Below the pieces are notes generated by a model. That model was given only the letters and a program-made list of their open reading frames with translations, was not told the DNA's origin and ran no database searches. This document shows positions 1 to 8,073 of a DNA stretch of 44,442 nt, piece by piece (within the stretch, counting starts at the first letter, position 1; every line of letters begins with the position of its first letter). The position numbers were made by a program, and so were the translations under genes. Where the stretch lies: positions 1 through 44,442 of the forward strand of contig NZ_JANQVQ010000172.1 of NCBI RefSeq assembly GCF_030730205.1, given 5' to 3'. The stretch is from Paraglaciecola sp. (lineage in GTDB: Bacteria; Pseudomonadota; Gammaproteobacteria; Enterobacterales; Alteromonadaceae).

Positions 1-296
1 ACTAACTCAAATTGATCACCTAGTATGGCTCGGTACTTTACTGACCAAAATAAAGCAAAAAAGCAGTGTGCCGTCAGTAGAAAGCCAATCCAAAAATTAA
101 CTAAATTAGCCCACTTACGTTTGTGCAAACCGAACCACGCAAGATTTCCAAATAATACCGTGAGTACTAAAATAACAGTGGGAATAATGTAGTGCTTACC
201 AATAATAAAGGTCTGCAACACGGCCACAGCTCCTACACAGGATAGAAGCGCCATTAGCCAGTCAAAGGAGTTATGTAAGGCGAGTTTTTTCTGCAT
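1..296 (-). CDS. Small multi-helix membrane protein, 3' end cut by window edge
   Basis: An open frame runs from an ATG at 294-296 to the window edge with no stop, giving 98 codons; the C-terminus is missing. It begins MQKKLALHNSFDWLMALL and is very hydrophobic, with three likely transmembrane stretches at about residues 12-30, 37-55 and 66-85. I do not recognise the family. It follows the GFA-type gene on the same strand with a 45-nt gap that holds a perfect inverted repeat, so it may be the last gene of the proBA transcript. A function cannot be given from what is visible. Confidence 0.6.
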   Translation of the reverse strand, partial: MQKKLALHNSFDWLMALLSCVGAVAVLQTFIIGKHYIIPTVILVLTVLFGNLAWFGLHKRKWANLVNFWIGFLLTAHCFFALFWSVKYRAILGDQFEL

Positions 297-317
297 TGTT
301 GTAATTTTCTCTATTTG

Positions 318-341
318 GTTAGGCTAAGTCCTTAGCCTAAC
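318..341. repeat. Perfect 11-bp inverted repeat with 2-nt loop
   Basis: The arms GTTAGGCTAAG and CTTAGCCTAAC (318-328 and 331-341) pair perfectly around TC. The hairpin starts one base after the stop codon of the GFA-type gene. No U-run follows on either strand, so it is not a standard intrinsic terminator. A 3'-end stabiliser or RNA processing element between the two genes is more likely. Confidence 0.6.
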
Positions 342-749
342 TCATTCTGGAAAGCCAACACAATGCTTTGCCAATAAAGCTGCATCGTACCAAGCAGCTC
401 TTTCGGCCCAAAAGATATTATGGCTTGGCGTTATCGTGGGTTGGTCATCCAAAACGCCTGCAGGCACGATGAGTGCGTTGCCACTTTTATTCACAAAGGG
501 CAAACCACAGCCGCATTGTGCACAAAACACCTTGCTAAAGCTGCGTTTGGGATCATCATAACGTGTGATATTTTCTTCGCCGCTAAACCATTGAATGTTA
601 TCAGGCTGAGTGAATAAGTGTGCGACATGAGCTGAGCCAGTTATTTTTTGACATTGTCGGCAGTGACATAAATAAAAACACTTAAACTCGTTCTTTAAAC
701 TGAATGTAACTGTGCCGCATAAACAGCTTCCAGCAAGAGTATTACTCAT
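342..749 (-). CDS. GFA-family (Mss4-like) zinc-binding protein
   Basis: A 135-aa protein of the glutathione-dependent formaldehyde-activating enzyme (GFA/CENP-V) fold. The zinc ligands are visible in family order: C9-x-C11, C28-x-C30-x2-C33 and C76-x2-C79, plus C81. The frame stays open 26 codons further upstream, but the ATG at 747-749 is preferred because the protein then begins MSNTLAGSCLCG like other family members and because the ATG overlaps the TGA of the HAD gene (ATGA), indicating translational coupling. Most proteins in this family have no proven substrate, so the formaldehyde name should not be read as a function. Confidence 0.85.
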   Translation of the reverse strand: MSNTLAGSCLCGTVTFSLKNEFKCFYLCHCRQCQKITGSAHVAHLFTQPDNIQWFSGEENITRYDDPKRSFSKVFCAQCGCGLPFVNKSGNALIVPAGVLDDQPTITPSHNIFWAERAAWYDAALLAKHCVGFPE

Positions 750-1222
750 ATAAACGCACCAACTTCCCCAAAGTGAACATGTGAGGCTAGCGCAATAGGA
801 ATCGGATGTCGATGCGGATTGTACCAAAGGGCTTTTAAACCTGCCGACAAGGCAGGATAAATATCATTTTCTAATGAGTCGCCAATCATGGTGACGTCAG
901 ATGCGGTTACATCGAGGTGCCTAAGAATTGCATGAAAATAATGAGTGTCGTTTTTGCCACAGCCTAAATTTTCATAGCAAAACACCTGATCAATATACGC
1001 ATTTAAACCGGCTTTTTGTAGGGCTTGCCGAATTTGGTTTAGCCCGGAATCACGAGCGTTAGTCGCTAAGTGGCATCGACCTTGTTGAGACAGCCTCTCT
1101 ACATAAGTTTTAGCACCGGCGATAACATCTAGGCGAGGCCAGTCACACATTGGCCCTGAATAATTGGGGTTATCCACCATAAGGGTATTACCCCAATCAA
1201 ACAGATAGTGCTTTGTTGTCAT
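746..1222 (-). CDS. HAD-superfamily hydrolase lacking the second motif-I aspartate
   Basis: A 158-aa HAD-like hydrolase with a small cap. Motif I is D9-W-G-N-T13, motif II is around T54 (HLATNA), the motif III lysine is K90 (CGKND) and motif IV is GDSLENDI with D115 and D120. The nucleophile D9 is present, but the +2 aspartate that acts as general acid/base in HAD phosphatases is glycine. That makes an ordinary phosphatase activity uncertain. The gene starts 14 nt after proA and overlaps the next gene by four bases (ATGA), so it appears to be the third gene of a proB-proA operon. The substrate is unknown. Confidence 0.8.
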   Translation of the reverse strand: MTTKHYLFDWGNTLMVDNPNYSGPMCDWPRLDVIAGAKTYVERLSQQGRCHLATNARDSGLNQIRQALQKAGLNAYIDQVFCYENLGCGKNDTHYFHAILRHLDVTASDVTMIGDSLENDIYPALSAGLKALWYNPHRHPIPIALASHVHFGEVGAFI

Positions 1223-1236
1223 GTTGCGTCGATGTA

Positions 1237-2487
1237 TTAAGCGCGTACTTCACCTTCGCCCATTACAATAAACTTCTCTGTAGTAAGTGATTCCGCTCCC
1301 ATTGGCCCATAAGCATGCAGCTTGCTGGTGGATATCCCAATTTCTGCGCCTAAACCTAATTGCCCACCATCAGAAAAACGAGAAGAGGCGTTCGTCATCA
1401 CCACTGCTGAGTTAATACGTCGAATAAAAGTTTGAGCTTTGGAGTAGTCTTGCGTTGCGATAACTTCAGTATGGCCTGAACCATAATCCTCAATGTGCTC
1501 TATGGCTTGCTCAAAATCGTCTACTACCCGAATAGCAATTTCCATGGCCAAATATTCTGCATGCCAATCGTCTTCAGTGGCTGCGCTGGCACCTTCAAAA
1601 TAGCCGAGGCTGCGTTCACAAGCATGCACTTTTACCCCATGTTGTGCCATTAAATTCGCGGCTTTAGGTAAGTAGCTCGCAGCAATGTCTTTGTGTACTA
1701 ATAAGGTTTCTAATGAATTACACGCGCTGGTGCGCTGAGTTTTACCATTTTCCAATAAACTAAGCGCTTTGCTCTCATCTGCCGCATCGTCAACATACAA
1801 GTGGCATACGCCTTTAAAATGCTGAATAACAGGAATTCGACTGTTTTCACTGACAAATCGAATCAAGCCTTCACCACCTCGGGGGATTATTAAATCAACA
1901 TATTGATTGAGGGTCATGAGTTCGTTCATCACTTTACGATCGGTATCAGGCACAACCACTACCGCAGCTGGATCTAAACCGTGTTTTTCTAGTGCTAGTT
2001 TAATAGACTCTGCGAGGGCTAAATTAGAATGTAATGCTTCTTTACCGCCTCGTAAAATTACCGCATTACCCGCTTTTAAACACAGCGCCGCGGCATCAAT
2101 GGTTACATTAGGGCGTGATTCATAGATCATCGCAATGACGCCCAAAGGAATACGCATTTTACCCACTTGGATACCGCTGGGCATGCGTTGAATGTTCGAG
2201 ATTGCCCCTACAGGATCGGCTTGTGCTGCGATTTCTAAAACGGCATTAGCAATGTCTTTAATACGCTCAGGAGACAGGCTTAGGCGGTCTAACATAGCAC
2301 TGTCTAAACCGTTGGTTTTACCATCACGTAAATCAATGTCATTGGCGGCTAATATTTGAGACGTTTGTTCAATGAGTGAGTGAGCGATATCGGTCAATAA
2401 AGCATTTTTTTGGACTGCTGATAAATTAGCAACCTGACGAGCCGCTTTTTTTGCTAAAGCAGCTGAATGAGAAATAGAAAATGACAT
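1237..2487 (-). CDS. proA: Gamma-glutamyl phosphate reductase
   Basis: A 416-aa member of the aldehyde dehydrogenase superfamily. It reduces gamma-glutamyl phosphate with NADPH to glutamate-5-semialdehyde, the second step of proline synthesis in the cytoplasm. The sequence has the family stretches MIYESRPNVTIDAAALCLK and ILRGGKEA, and the catalytic cysteine lies in SACNSLETLLV. Length matches the E. coli enzyme. The start has an AAGGA ribosome site seven bases upstream. It lies 72 nt behind proB on the same strand, the usual proBA arrangement, which supports hand-over of the unstable phosphate intermediate. Confidence 0.97.
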   Translation of the reverse strand: MSFSISHSAALAKKAARQVANLSAVQKNALLTDIAHSLIEQTSQILAANDIDLRDGKTNGLDSAMLDRLSLSPERIKDIANAVLEIAAQADPVGAISNIQRMPSGIQVGKMRIPLGVIAMIYESRPNVTIDAAALCLKAGNAVILRGGKEALHSNLALAESIKLALEKHGLDPAAVVVVPDTDRKVMNELMTLNQYVDLIIPRGGEGLIRFVSENSRIPVIQHFKGVCHLYVDDAADESKALSLLENGKTQRTSACNSLETLLVHKDIAASYLPKAANLMAQHGVKVHACERSLGYFEGASAATEDDWHAEYLAMEIAIRVVDDFEQAIEHIEDYGSGHTEVIATQDYSKAQTFIRRINSAVVMTNASSRFSDGGQLGLGAEIGISTSKLHAYGPMGAESLTTEKFIVMGEGEVRA

Positions 2488-2559
2488 ATTGTTTCCTTAT
2501 TTATCGATCTTTTGTCCAACAAGATCATTATTTGAGGTGAGCAGCTGGTGGATTTCACC

Positions 2560-3654
2560 TTATATCAACACAAGGTCATCTCTATGAACGGCTGCTTCAC
2601 CGACTGAGTACCCAAGCGTTGTTTCAATTAAACTGCTCTTGAGGCCTTTAATACTGGCCAGATCTGCGGCGTTATATAACACCAGACCTTTTGCTACTAC
2701 CACTTGATTGCACTCGATATTGACGGCTTCACCCGCCACAAAATTGCCTGCAACGCCAATGATACCTGAAGGCAATAATGATGCTCCTTTGTTTATCAAA
2801 GCCTGCTTAGCGCCTTCATCAATGATGATACTACCCTTGGTCTTAAGGCTATGCTTGAGCCAGGCATCGCGAGCTCGCTCTCGACTTTGATTAGGTACAA
2901 ATAAAGTACCTGGCAATTTGTTAGCGGCTAATTCGTCAAAAACAGCTGCGTTTCGGCCATTTACAATTAGGGTTTGAATACCACTTTTAACGCATTTTTC
3001 AGCAGCTTGAATCTTAGTACGCATCCCCCCCGTACCAACACTACTGCCTGCGCCACCAGCGATTTGATAAATTTCAGGCGTAATATCACGCACTTCTTTT
3101 ATCAGTTTTGCTTGTGGATTACTTCGCGGATCAGCATCGTATAAACCATCAATATCTGAGCAAATAATCAAGGTATCAGCTTCAGCAACTAAAGCTGTAT
3201 AAGCTGCTAGGTTATCATTATCGCCGACTTTTAGCTCGGCTGTTGCAACAGTATCGTTTTCATTAACTATGGGCAAAGCCTGATTTTTCAACAATTCGCG
3301 CAAAGTATTCTTAATATTCACATAACGAGTTCGATTGTGTAAATCGTCAGCAGTCAGCAAAATTTGTGCACAATCAAAGTCAAACATCGAGGCCCAATTG
3401 GCCATCATCTGCATTTGGCCGATAGCCGCCATCGCTTGTTTTTCAGCGATAGACGGCCGGTGTTTATGGGCGATTTTACCTCTTCCAGCTGCCACACTGC
3501 CTGAGGACACCAAAATCACTTCTTTACCCTTTTTCCGACTCTCGCTAATGAAACGCGCTATGGCGGCTAAATAAAGCGTGCTGCACTGATTATCTGGGGC
3601 AATGAGGCTACTACCAACTTTTATTACTGCACGTTTCCACTCAAAGGGGGGCAT
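2560..3654 (-). CDS. proB: Glutamate 5-kinase with C-terminal PUA domain
   Basis: A 364-aa protein that phosphorylates glutamate, the first and feedback-controlled step of proline synthesis. The N-terminal amino-acid-kinase domain (about 1-255) shows VIKVGSSLIA, the VSSGSVAAG loop, IVNENDTVA and GDNDNLAA. A PUA domain follows (about 275-355), as in E. coli ProB. The frame can be opened 12 nt earlier at a TTG, but the ATG at 3652-3654 has GGAG seven bases upstream and gives the usual N-terminus (MPPFEWKRAVIKVGSS). It heads the proB-proA-HAD-GFA gene string. The product length is typical and no key residue is missing. Confidence 0.97.
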   Translation of the reverse strand: MPPFEWKRAVIKVGSSLIAPDNQCSTLYLAAIARFISESRKKGKEVILVSSGSVAAGRGKIAHKHRPSIAEKQAMAAIGQMQMMANWASMFDFDCAQILLTADDLHNRTRYVNIKNTLRELLKNQALPIVNENDTVATAELKVGDNDNLAAYTALVAEADTLIICSDIDGLYDADPRSNPQAKLIKEVRDITPEIYQIAGGAGSSVGTGGMRTKIQAAEKCVKSGIQTLIVNGRNAAVFDELAANKLPGTLFVPNQSRERARDAWLKHSLKTKGSIIIDEGAKQALINKGASLLPSGIIGVAGNFVAGEAVNIECNQVVVAKGLVLYNAADLASIKGLKSSLIETTLGYSVGEAAVHRDDLVLI

Positions 3655-3926
3655 GATTGTCTCCAATAAAATTTATGCGCTGAGATTACGATAAACCGCC
3701 CATTAAACAAGGCCTAGTTGTTATAAGCTATGGTGGAAAATACTGACTCATTTAAACAAATTAAGACATATATCAGGAATAGAGATGCAATCAGTCTTAA
3801 AAATAGGGCTTTCGACCGAAAAACCATGCCACTGACAGCTATTTAAATTTATAGTAAGGTGATCGCTATCAGATTATGGCCGCGCCTCGTCTGAACAAAA
3901 ATTATAACGACTTATCAGGGAACAAC

Positions 3927-6416
3927 ATGTTCAATAAATTCTTAAGAGTAACAGTGCTGTCGGTAATAACCGTTTCAGCCTTGGGTTCTTTTGCATCGCA
4001 AGCCGCTATCCAACAGACCAAGGGTGATTTTGAAGACAAATTTCGTCAGCTAGATGAAGTACTTCCCACGCCAAACGTCTATCGGAATGCAGCGGGTGAA
4101 CCTGGCCATAAATACTGGCAACAACGTGTAGACTACAACATTAAAGTCACGTTAGACGAAGAAAAGCGCCGACTTGATGGGGTAGAAACCATTACTTACC
4201 ACAACAATTCACCCGATACCTTGAAGTATTTGTGGTTGCAACTTGATCAAAATGTTTACCGTCCCGATTCTATGGCGTCAAAAACCAATACCTTTGGCGG
4301 TATCGGTAACCGAGGTCCTGCAACGCAATCAGCAAGTAACGATAAACCCGCTCAATTAAGCTTAGGGGCTATTCGACGTCAACATTTTATTGATGACCAT
4401 GAATTGGGTTACAACATTAAATCAGTAAAAGACAAATCAGGAAAAAGTCTGCACTACGTGATTGTTGGCACTAACATGCGTGTTGATTTGCCCCAACCGT
4501 TAAGAACTGGCAAAGAGTTTGATTTTGTTATCGAATTTGGTTTTAACATCGTCGAAGAAGACGCGGTATCAGCTCGCGCGGGTTACGAGCATTTTCCTGA
4601 TGACGAGCGAGAAGGCGGTAATGACATTTTTTTGTTAGCGCAATGGTATCCTCGTCTACACGCTTACACAGACTATGAAGCATGGACCAATAAAGAGTTT
4701 TTAGGGCGGGGCGAATTTACCTTAGAATTTGGTGATTTTGAGGTAGAGATGACCGTTCCAGCTGATCACATTGTCAGCTCAACAGGTACCTTAGAAAATG
4801 CTAGTAGCGTATTAACCTCAACACAACGTAAACGCTTAAAAGAAGCTGAAAAAGCAGATCGTATCGTTTTTGTGGTAACTGAAGAAGAAGCCTTAGAAAA
4901 CGAGAAAGAAGGCACTGACAAGCAAAAAACGTGGAAGTTTAACGCGAAAAACGTTCGTGATTTTTCGTGGGCATCATCGCGTAAATTTATGTGGGATGCC
5001 AAAGGCTATGCGCAAGGAGGCTCTGATCAGCCTCTTGTAATGGCGATGTCTTTTTATCCAAAGGAAGGCGGCGATCTATGGAAAAAATATTCTACTGAAT
5101 CCATCGTACATACCTTAGAGGTCTATTCACGCTTCTCTTTTGATTATCCTTATCCGGTTGCACAGTCAGTCAATGGCCCTGTGGGTGGTATGGAATATCC
5201 GATGATTACCTTTAATGGTCCACGTACTGAATTACAAAAAGATGGTTCACGTACGTATTCTCAGTCTGAAAAACGCTTTTTAATTGGCGTTGTTATTCAT
5301 GAAGTTGGTCATATTTATTTTCCAATGACAGTTAACTCAGATGAACGCCAATGGACTTGGATGGATGAAGGAATTAACAGCTTTTTAGATGGTGTAGCGG
5401 GTCGCGAATGGGATCCTACCATTCCTTGGGGTGTTGAACCTCGCGATATCGTTGATTATATGAAAGGCAGTGTTCAAGTACCGATTATGACGCAATCAGA
5501 CAGCGTATTAAGACTTGGCCCCAATGCCTACACCAAACCTGCCGCAGCGCTTAATATACTGCGTGAAACCATCCTAGGTCGTGAGTTGTTTGATTTTGCC
5601 TTTAAAGAATACGCTCAACGTTGGAAGTTTAAACGTCCAACGCCTTCAGATTTCTTCCGTACCATGGAAGAAGCCTCTGGTGTTGATTTAGATTGGTTTT
5701 GGCGTGGCTGGTTTTACACCACCGATCATGTTGATATTTCATTAGACAATGTTTACAAATTGCGTCTGGATACAAAAGATCCTGACATCGACTTTGCTCG
5801 TGAACGTCAACAAGAATTAGACAAACCTATGTCGTTAACCGACGAGCGCAATAAAGCTGAAGGTATTGAACTTTGGGTTGACCGTTTTGCCGATTTAAAA
5901 GATTTCTACGATGACAACGATCGGTTTACTGTGACTAACAAAGAGCGCAACAGCTATCAGAAATTTCTCAAGGACTTAAAACCATGGGAACGTGAAGCCT
6001 TTGAACGCGCAGTAAAAGAAGATAAAAATTACTACGTAATGGATTTTTCTAATCTTGGTGGTTTGGTTATGCCGATTATACTGGAGCTAACCTTTGCTGA
6101 TGGAACAAAAGAAAATCAGTATATTCCAGCTGAAATTTGGCGTCGCTCGGCTAAATCAGTGAGCAAGTTAATTATTACGGATAAAGAAAAAGAATTGGTT
6201 AGTGTAACCGTTGACCCTCGCTGGGAAACCGCAGACGTGAACGTAAATAATAACCACTATCCTCGTCAAATTATACCTTCTCGTATCGAAGCGTATAAAT
6301 CGAAGAAAAGCACCAGTAAAGTGGCTCGCGACATCATGCAAGACATTAAGACTGAGCTGAAAAAAGATGAGGAAAAAGACGAAGATCAATCTAAAGCAGA
6401 AGCAGTTGAGCAATAA
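3927..6416 (+). CDS. Exported M1-family metallopeptidase
   Basis: An 829-aa zinc peptidase of the M1 (gluzincin) family. The zinc site is H458-E459-V-G-H462 with the third ligand E481 (HEXXH-x18-E). The substrate-binding G-x-M-E-N motif appears as G420-G-M-E423-Y, and a family tyrosine lies in NAYTKPAAALNIL. The ATG at 3927 is preferred over one 51 nt upstream because it has AGGGA in front and begins a clear Sec signal peptide (MFNKFLRV to about residue 24, ending SQAA). The protein is therefore probably periplasmic or outer. The C-terminal ~100 residues are highly charged (DEEKDEDQ tail). It is followed after 5 nt by a DUF6702 gene, probably co-transcribed. Confidence 0.93.
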   Translation: MFNKFLRVTVLSVITVSALGSFASQAAIQQTKGDFEDKFRQLDEVLPTPNVYRNAAGEPGHKYWQQRVDYNIKVTLDEEKRRLDGVETITYHNNSPDTLKYLWLQLDQNVYRPDSMASKTNTFGGIGNRGPATQSASNDKPAQLSLGAIRRQHFIDDHELGYNIKSVKDKSGKSLHYVIVGTNMRVDLPQPLRTGKEFDFVIEFGFNIVEEDAVSARAGYEHFPDDEREGGNDIFLLAQWYPRLHAYTDYEAWTNKEFLGRGEFTLEFGDFEVEMTVPADHIVSSTGTLENASSVLTSTQRKRLKEAEKADRIVFVVTEEEALENEKEGTDKQKTWKFNAKNVRDFSWASSRKFMWDAKGYAQGGSDQPLVMAMSFYPKEGGDLWKKYSTESIVHTLEVYSRFSFDYPYPVAQSVNGPVGGMEYPMITFNGPRTELQKDGSRTYSQSEKRFLIGVVIHEVGHIYFPMTVNSDERQWTWMDEGINSFLDGVAGREWDPTIPWGVEPRDIVDYMKGSVQVPIMTQSDSVLRLGPNAYTKPAAALNILRETILGRELFDFAFKEYAQRWKFKRPTPSDFFRTMEEASGVDLDWFWRGWFYTTDHVDISLDNVYKLRLDTKDPDIDFARERQQELDKPMSLTDERNKAEGIELWVDRFADLKDFYDDNDRFTVTNKERNSYQKFLKDLKPWEREAFERAVKEDKNYYVMDFSNLGGLVMPIILELTFADGTKENQYIPAEIWRRSAKSVSKLIITDKEKELVSVTVDPRWETADVNVNNNHYPRQIIPSRIEAYKSKKSTSKVARDIMQDIKTELKKDEEKDEDQSKAEAVEQ

Positions 6417-6421
6417 TAATT

Positions 6422-6937
6422 GTGAAAAATAAGTGCTTAGCGCTAATTTGGGGGACGCTGCTAGTTGCAGCGTCTTCTGTTTATGCGCATCAACAAAAAA
6501 CCGCCATCAGTACAGTACTGTTTAATCCTAGAAGTAATAACATTGAAATCATGCATCGTTTTGACATTCATGATGCCGAACATGCAGTAAAAGAAATATT
6601 TGGCAAAGGTGCAGATATTCTTGACTCAAAAGAGACTCAGCAGCAGTTTAGCGACTATGTCAGTAAACGCTTCTATTTATTTAACAGTAAAAATACACCG
6701 CTCCCTTTAAAGTTGGTTGGCTTCGAAAAAGACGGAAAGTTTTTTTGGGTATACCAAGAAACCGAACAACCAACCCAACTCACTAACATGATTATTCGCA
6801 ATGATGCGCTAAGAGATATCTGGCCACTGCAAGTTAACACCATTAATGTCGAAGGAAAGGGGGATATTCAAACCTTAACTTTTAGCGACTCGGTGGAACT
6901 TTTGAGTGTGGAATTTGGTGCTAAACAAGATCATTAA
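6422..6937 (+). CDS. DUF6702 family exported protein
   Basis: A 171-aa protein with a signal peptide (MKNKCLALIWGTLLVAASSVYA, cleavage likely before HQQK). The mature N-terminus HQQKTAISTVLFNPRSNNIEIMHRF is typical of DUF6702, a family found near M1 peptidases in marine gammaproteobacteria, as far as I can recall. The start codon is GTG, five bases after the peptidase stop, without a strong ribosome site of its own; translation is probably coupled. The mature protein looks like a single beta-rich domain of about 150 residues. Its biochemical role is not known. A link to the peptidase is inferred only from the operon. Confidence 0.8.
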   Translation: MKNKCLALIWGTLLVAASSVYAHQQKTAISTVLFNPRSNNIEIMHRFDIHDAEHAVKEIFGKGADILDSKETQQQFSDYVSKRFYLFNSKNTPLPLKLVGFEKDGKFFWVYQETEQPTQLTNMIIRNDALRDIWPLQVNTINVEGKGDIQTLTFSDSVELLSVEFGAKQDH

Positions 6938-6945
6938 ATGCGAAT

Positions 6946-6987
6946 TTGATCTGAATCAAGATCGTAAAATGAGGAAACAATTACACT
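6946..6987 (+). promoter_or_regulatory. FNR-type box with matching -10 element
   Basis: TTGATCTGAATCAA at 6946-6959 matches the FNR consensus TTGAT-N4-ATCAA in all ten defined bases. TACACT at 6982-6987 lies where a -10 box would fall if the FNR dimer is centred at -41.5 (class II activation), placing the start of transcription near 6994. A second possible -10, TAAAAT at 6965-6970, would put the box in a repressing position. Activation under low oxygen of the 40-aa gene downstream is the simpler reading. Confidence 0.6.
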
Positions 6988-7020
6988 CTCCTTGAACTGT
7001 AAAAACTCATTTAAGGAGAG
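6986..7020 (+). promoter_or_regulatory. Anti-Shine-Dalgarno inverted repeat in leader
   Basis: CTCTCCTT at 6986-6993 is the exact complement of AAGGAGAG at 7013-7020, which is the ribosome site of the 40-aa gene starting at 7026. Any transcript that begins upstream of 6986 could fold and hide the ribosome site. A transcript starting near 6994 would lack the blocking arm. Confidence 0.5.
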
Positions 7021-7025
7021 TTATC

Positions 7026-7148
7026 ATGTTAGATCTTATTTTGCACGACCCCGTTGCTTGGGGCTCAATACTCGGTATTGGCATTGTTTGTTCTATGTGT
7101 TGTTACTATGCATATTTGTTTATTCACAACACTAAGTTAAATCGCTAG
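7026..7148 (+). CDS. Small DUF3149-like single-pass membrane protein
   Basis: A 40-aa reading frame with a very strong ribosome site (AAGGAGAG, five bases before the ATG). The product starts MLDLILHDPVAWGSILGIG, has one transmembrane helix at about residues 12-34 with three cysteines (C23, C26, C27), and ends in a short positive tail (HNTKLNR). Length, the xPVxxGSxLGI beginning and the single helix resemble the DUF3149 family of small gammaproteobacterial membrane proteins; this is a resemblance from memory. A perfect FNR box 67 bases upstream suggests oxygen control, as seen for several small subunits of respiratory enzymes. The TAG stop shares the palindrome CTAG with the stop of the opposing creA-like gene. 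Confidence 0.72.
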   Translation: MLDLILHDPVAWGSILGIGIVCSMCCYYAYLFIHNTKLNR

Positions 7149-7612
7149 TCAGCTTTTGGTAGGACGTTATACGCTTGAGTCCCCCACAACGGAACCGTTG
7201 ACAAGCTGTGTTTGAAACTGCCTGATGTTTCTTTGGTTGAATAAGACACATACATTAAAGTTTGTGATCTGGAATCAAAAACTCGACGAATTTTCATATT
7301 CTTAAAAAAGATACTCTTTGATTTTTTGAACACAATTTCGCCGCTGTCAGACAAGTCGATAGCTTTTATCATCTCAGCGGTAATTTCACCTGTTTGACGG
7401 CAAGAAATTGAACTATCTGAAGGGTCAGACAAGCTTAAATCAGCTTCAATACTAGCAATATGACAGGTAACGCCTGTTACAATTGGATCAACCATAATAT
7501 CAAGCTTAATATCTTGGGTAGTAAATATACCTAAAGAGATATCACCTACCTCATTACTATCACACGCACTTAACAGACTCATAAAACCAAGCAGTATTAA
7601 TTTTTTCATCAT
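7145..7612 (-). CDS. CreA-family protein, probable lipoprotein
   Basis: A 155-aa protein clearly of the CreA family, with the conserved GVTCHIASIEA, SISCRQTGEI, GEIVFKKSKSIFFK and KHSLSTVPLW blocks. The ATG at 7610-7612 is chosen because GAGGGA lies six bases in front; the frame is open further upstream. The N-terminus (MMKKLILLGFMSLLSAC) ends in a lipobox with C17 as the lipidated residue, whereas E. coli CreA, from memory, has an ordinary signal peptide. Two cysteines in the mature domain may form a disulfide. The molecular role of CreA is not established. It converges with the 40-aa gene and shares its CTAG stop. Confidence 0.85.
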   Translation of the reverse strand: MMKKLILLGFMSLLSACDSNEVGDISLGIFTTQDIKLDIMVDPIVTGVTCHIASIEADLSLSDPSDSSISCRQTGEITAEMIKAIDLSDSGEIVFKKSKSIFFKNMKIRRVFDSRSQTLMYVSYSTKETSGSFKHSLSTVPLWGTQAYNVLPKAD

Positions 7613-7707
7613 ATATTCCCTCGATGTTCGCTTTGCATCGGCATAGGCTACCATACTAAAGCGATTTTATGTCCTTGCACACAATAAGATAAGGGTTTGG
7701 TAATTGA

Positions 7708-8058
7708 TTAATATGGCTGCTCCATGGAGAAAGGCAATGTACCTAAGTATTGAACAGATTCAGGATTACCGATCATCTCATCATAGGGAGAGTCATGCCG
7801 CATTTCTGCCTTCACAACTGTGTAAGGTTCAAATACATCACGAATATGTTGTGAACTATGAAAACGCATAGGACTGGCGTTATCAAAAACCAAACCATTT
7901 TGCTCGGCAATCTGTAGTCTTACAAAATACAAATTCATCTCGTAAGACAGTACAGTTAATTTATCGATAACAGTAGTGTGTGGTACTAGTTCTGATAATT
8001 GAAATTTAGACTCTTGCATAGATAAACCAGACGTTTGATGGTAATTCATATACCTCAT
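7708..8058 (-). CDS. DUF6482 family protein
   Basis: A 116-aa soluble protein without signal peptide. The pattern IDKLTVLSYEMNLYFVRL, MRFHSSQHIRDVF and HDSPYDEMIG matches DUF6482, a small family of unknown function common in marine gammaproteobacteria. The start is uncertain: M1 (8058), M4 (8049, GAGG three bases upstream) and M14 (MQESKFQLS) are all possible, and the family core begins near M14. It lies 15 nt behind the membrane hydroxylase gene on the same strand, so the two are probably transcribed together. A functional link between them is not shown. Confidence 0.75.
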   Translation of the reverse strand: MRYMNYHQTSGLSMQESKFQLSELVPHTTVIDKLTVLSYEMNLYFVRLQIAEQNGLVFDNASPMRFHSSQHIRDVFEPYTVVKAEMRHDSPYDEMIGNPESVQYLGTLPFSMEQPY

Positions 8059-8073
8059 TTTACGCCAGAACGA

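Noticed and set aside
318-341. Inverted repeat after the GFA gene as a terminator
   Set aside because: No T-run on either strand after the stem; listed as a repeat only.
420-617. 65-aa plus-strand frame opposite the GFA gene
   Set aside because: Antisense shadow of a conserved coding region, with no ribosome site or recognisable product.
342-827. Longer GFA protein starting at 827
   Set aside because: The 26 extra residues lie over the HAD reading frame and are not family-like; the ATGA-coupled ATG at 749 gives the normal N-terminus.
1169-1177. DnaA-box-like TTATCCACC in the HAD gene
   Set aside because: One mismatch at a key final position, inside a coding region far from the origin.
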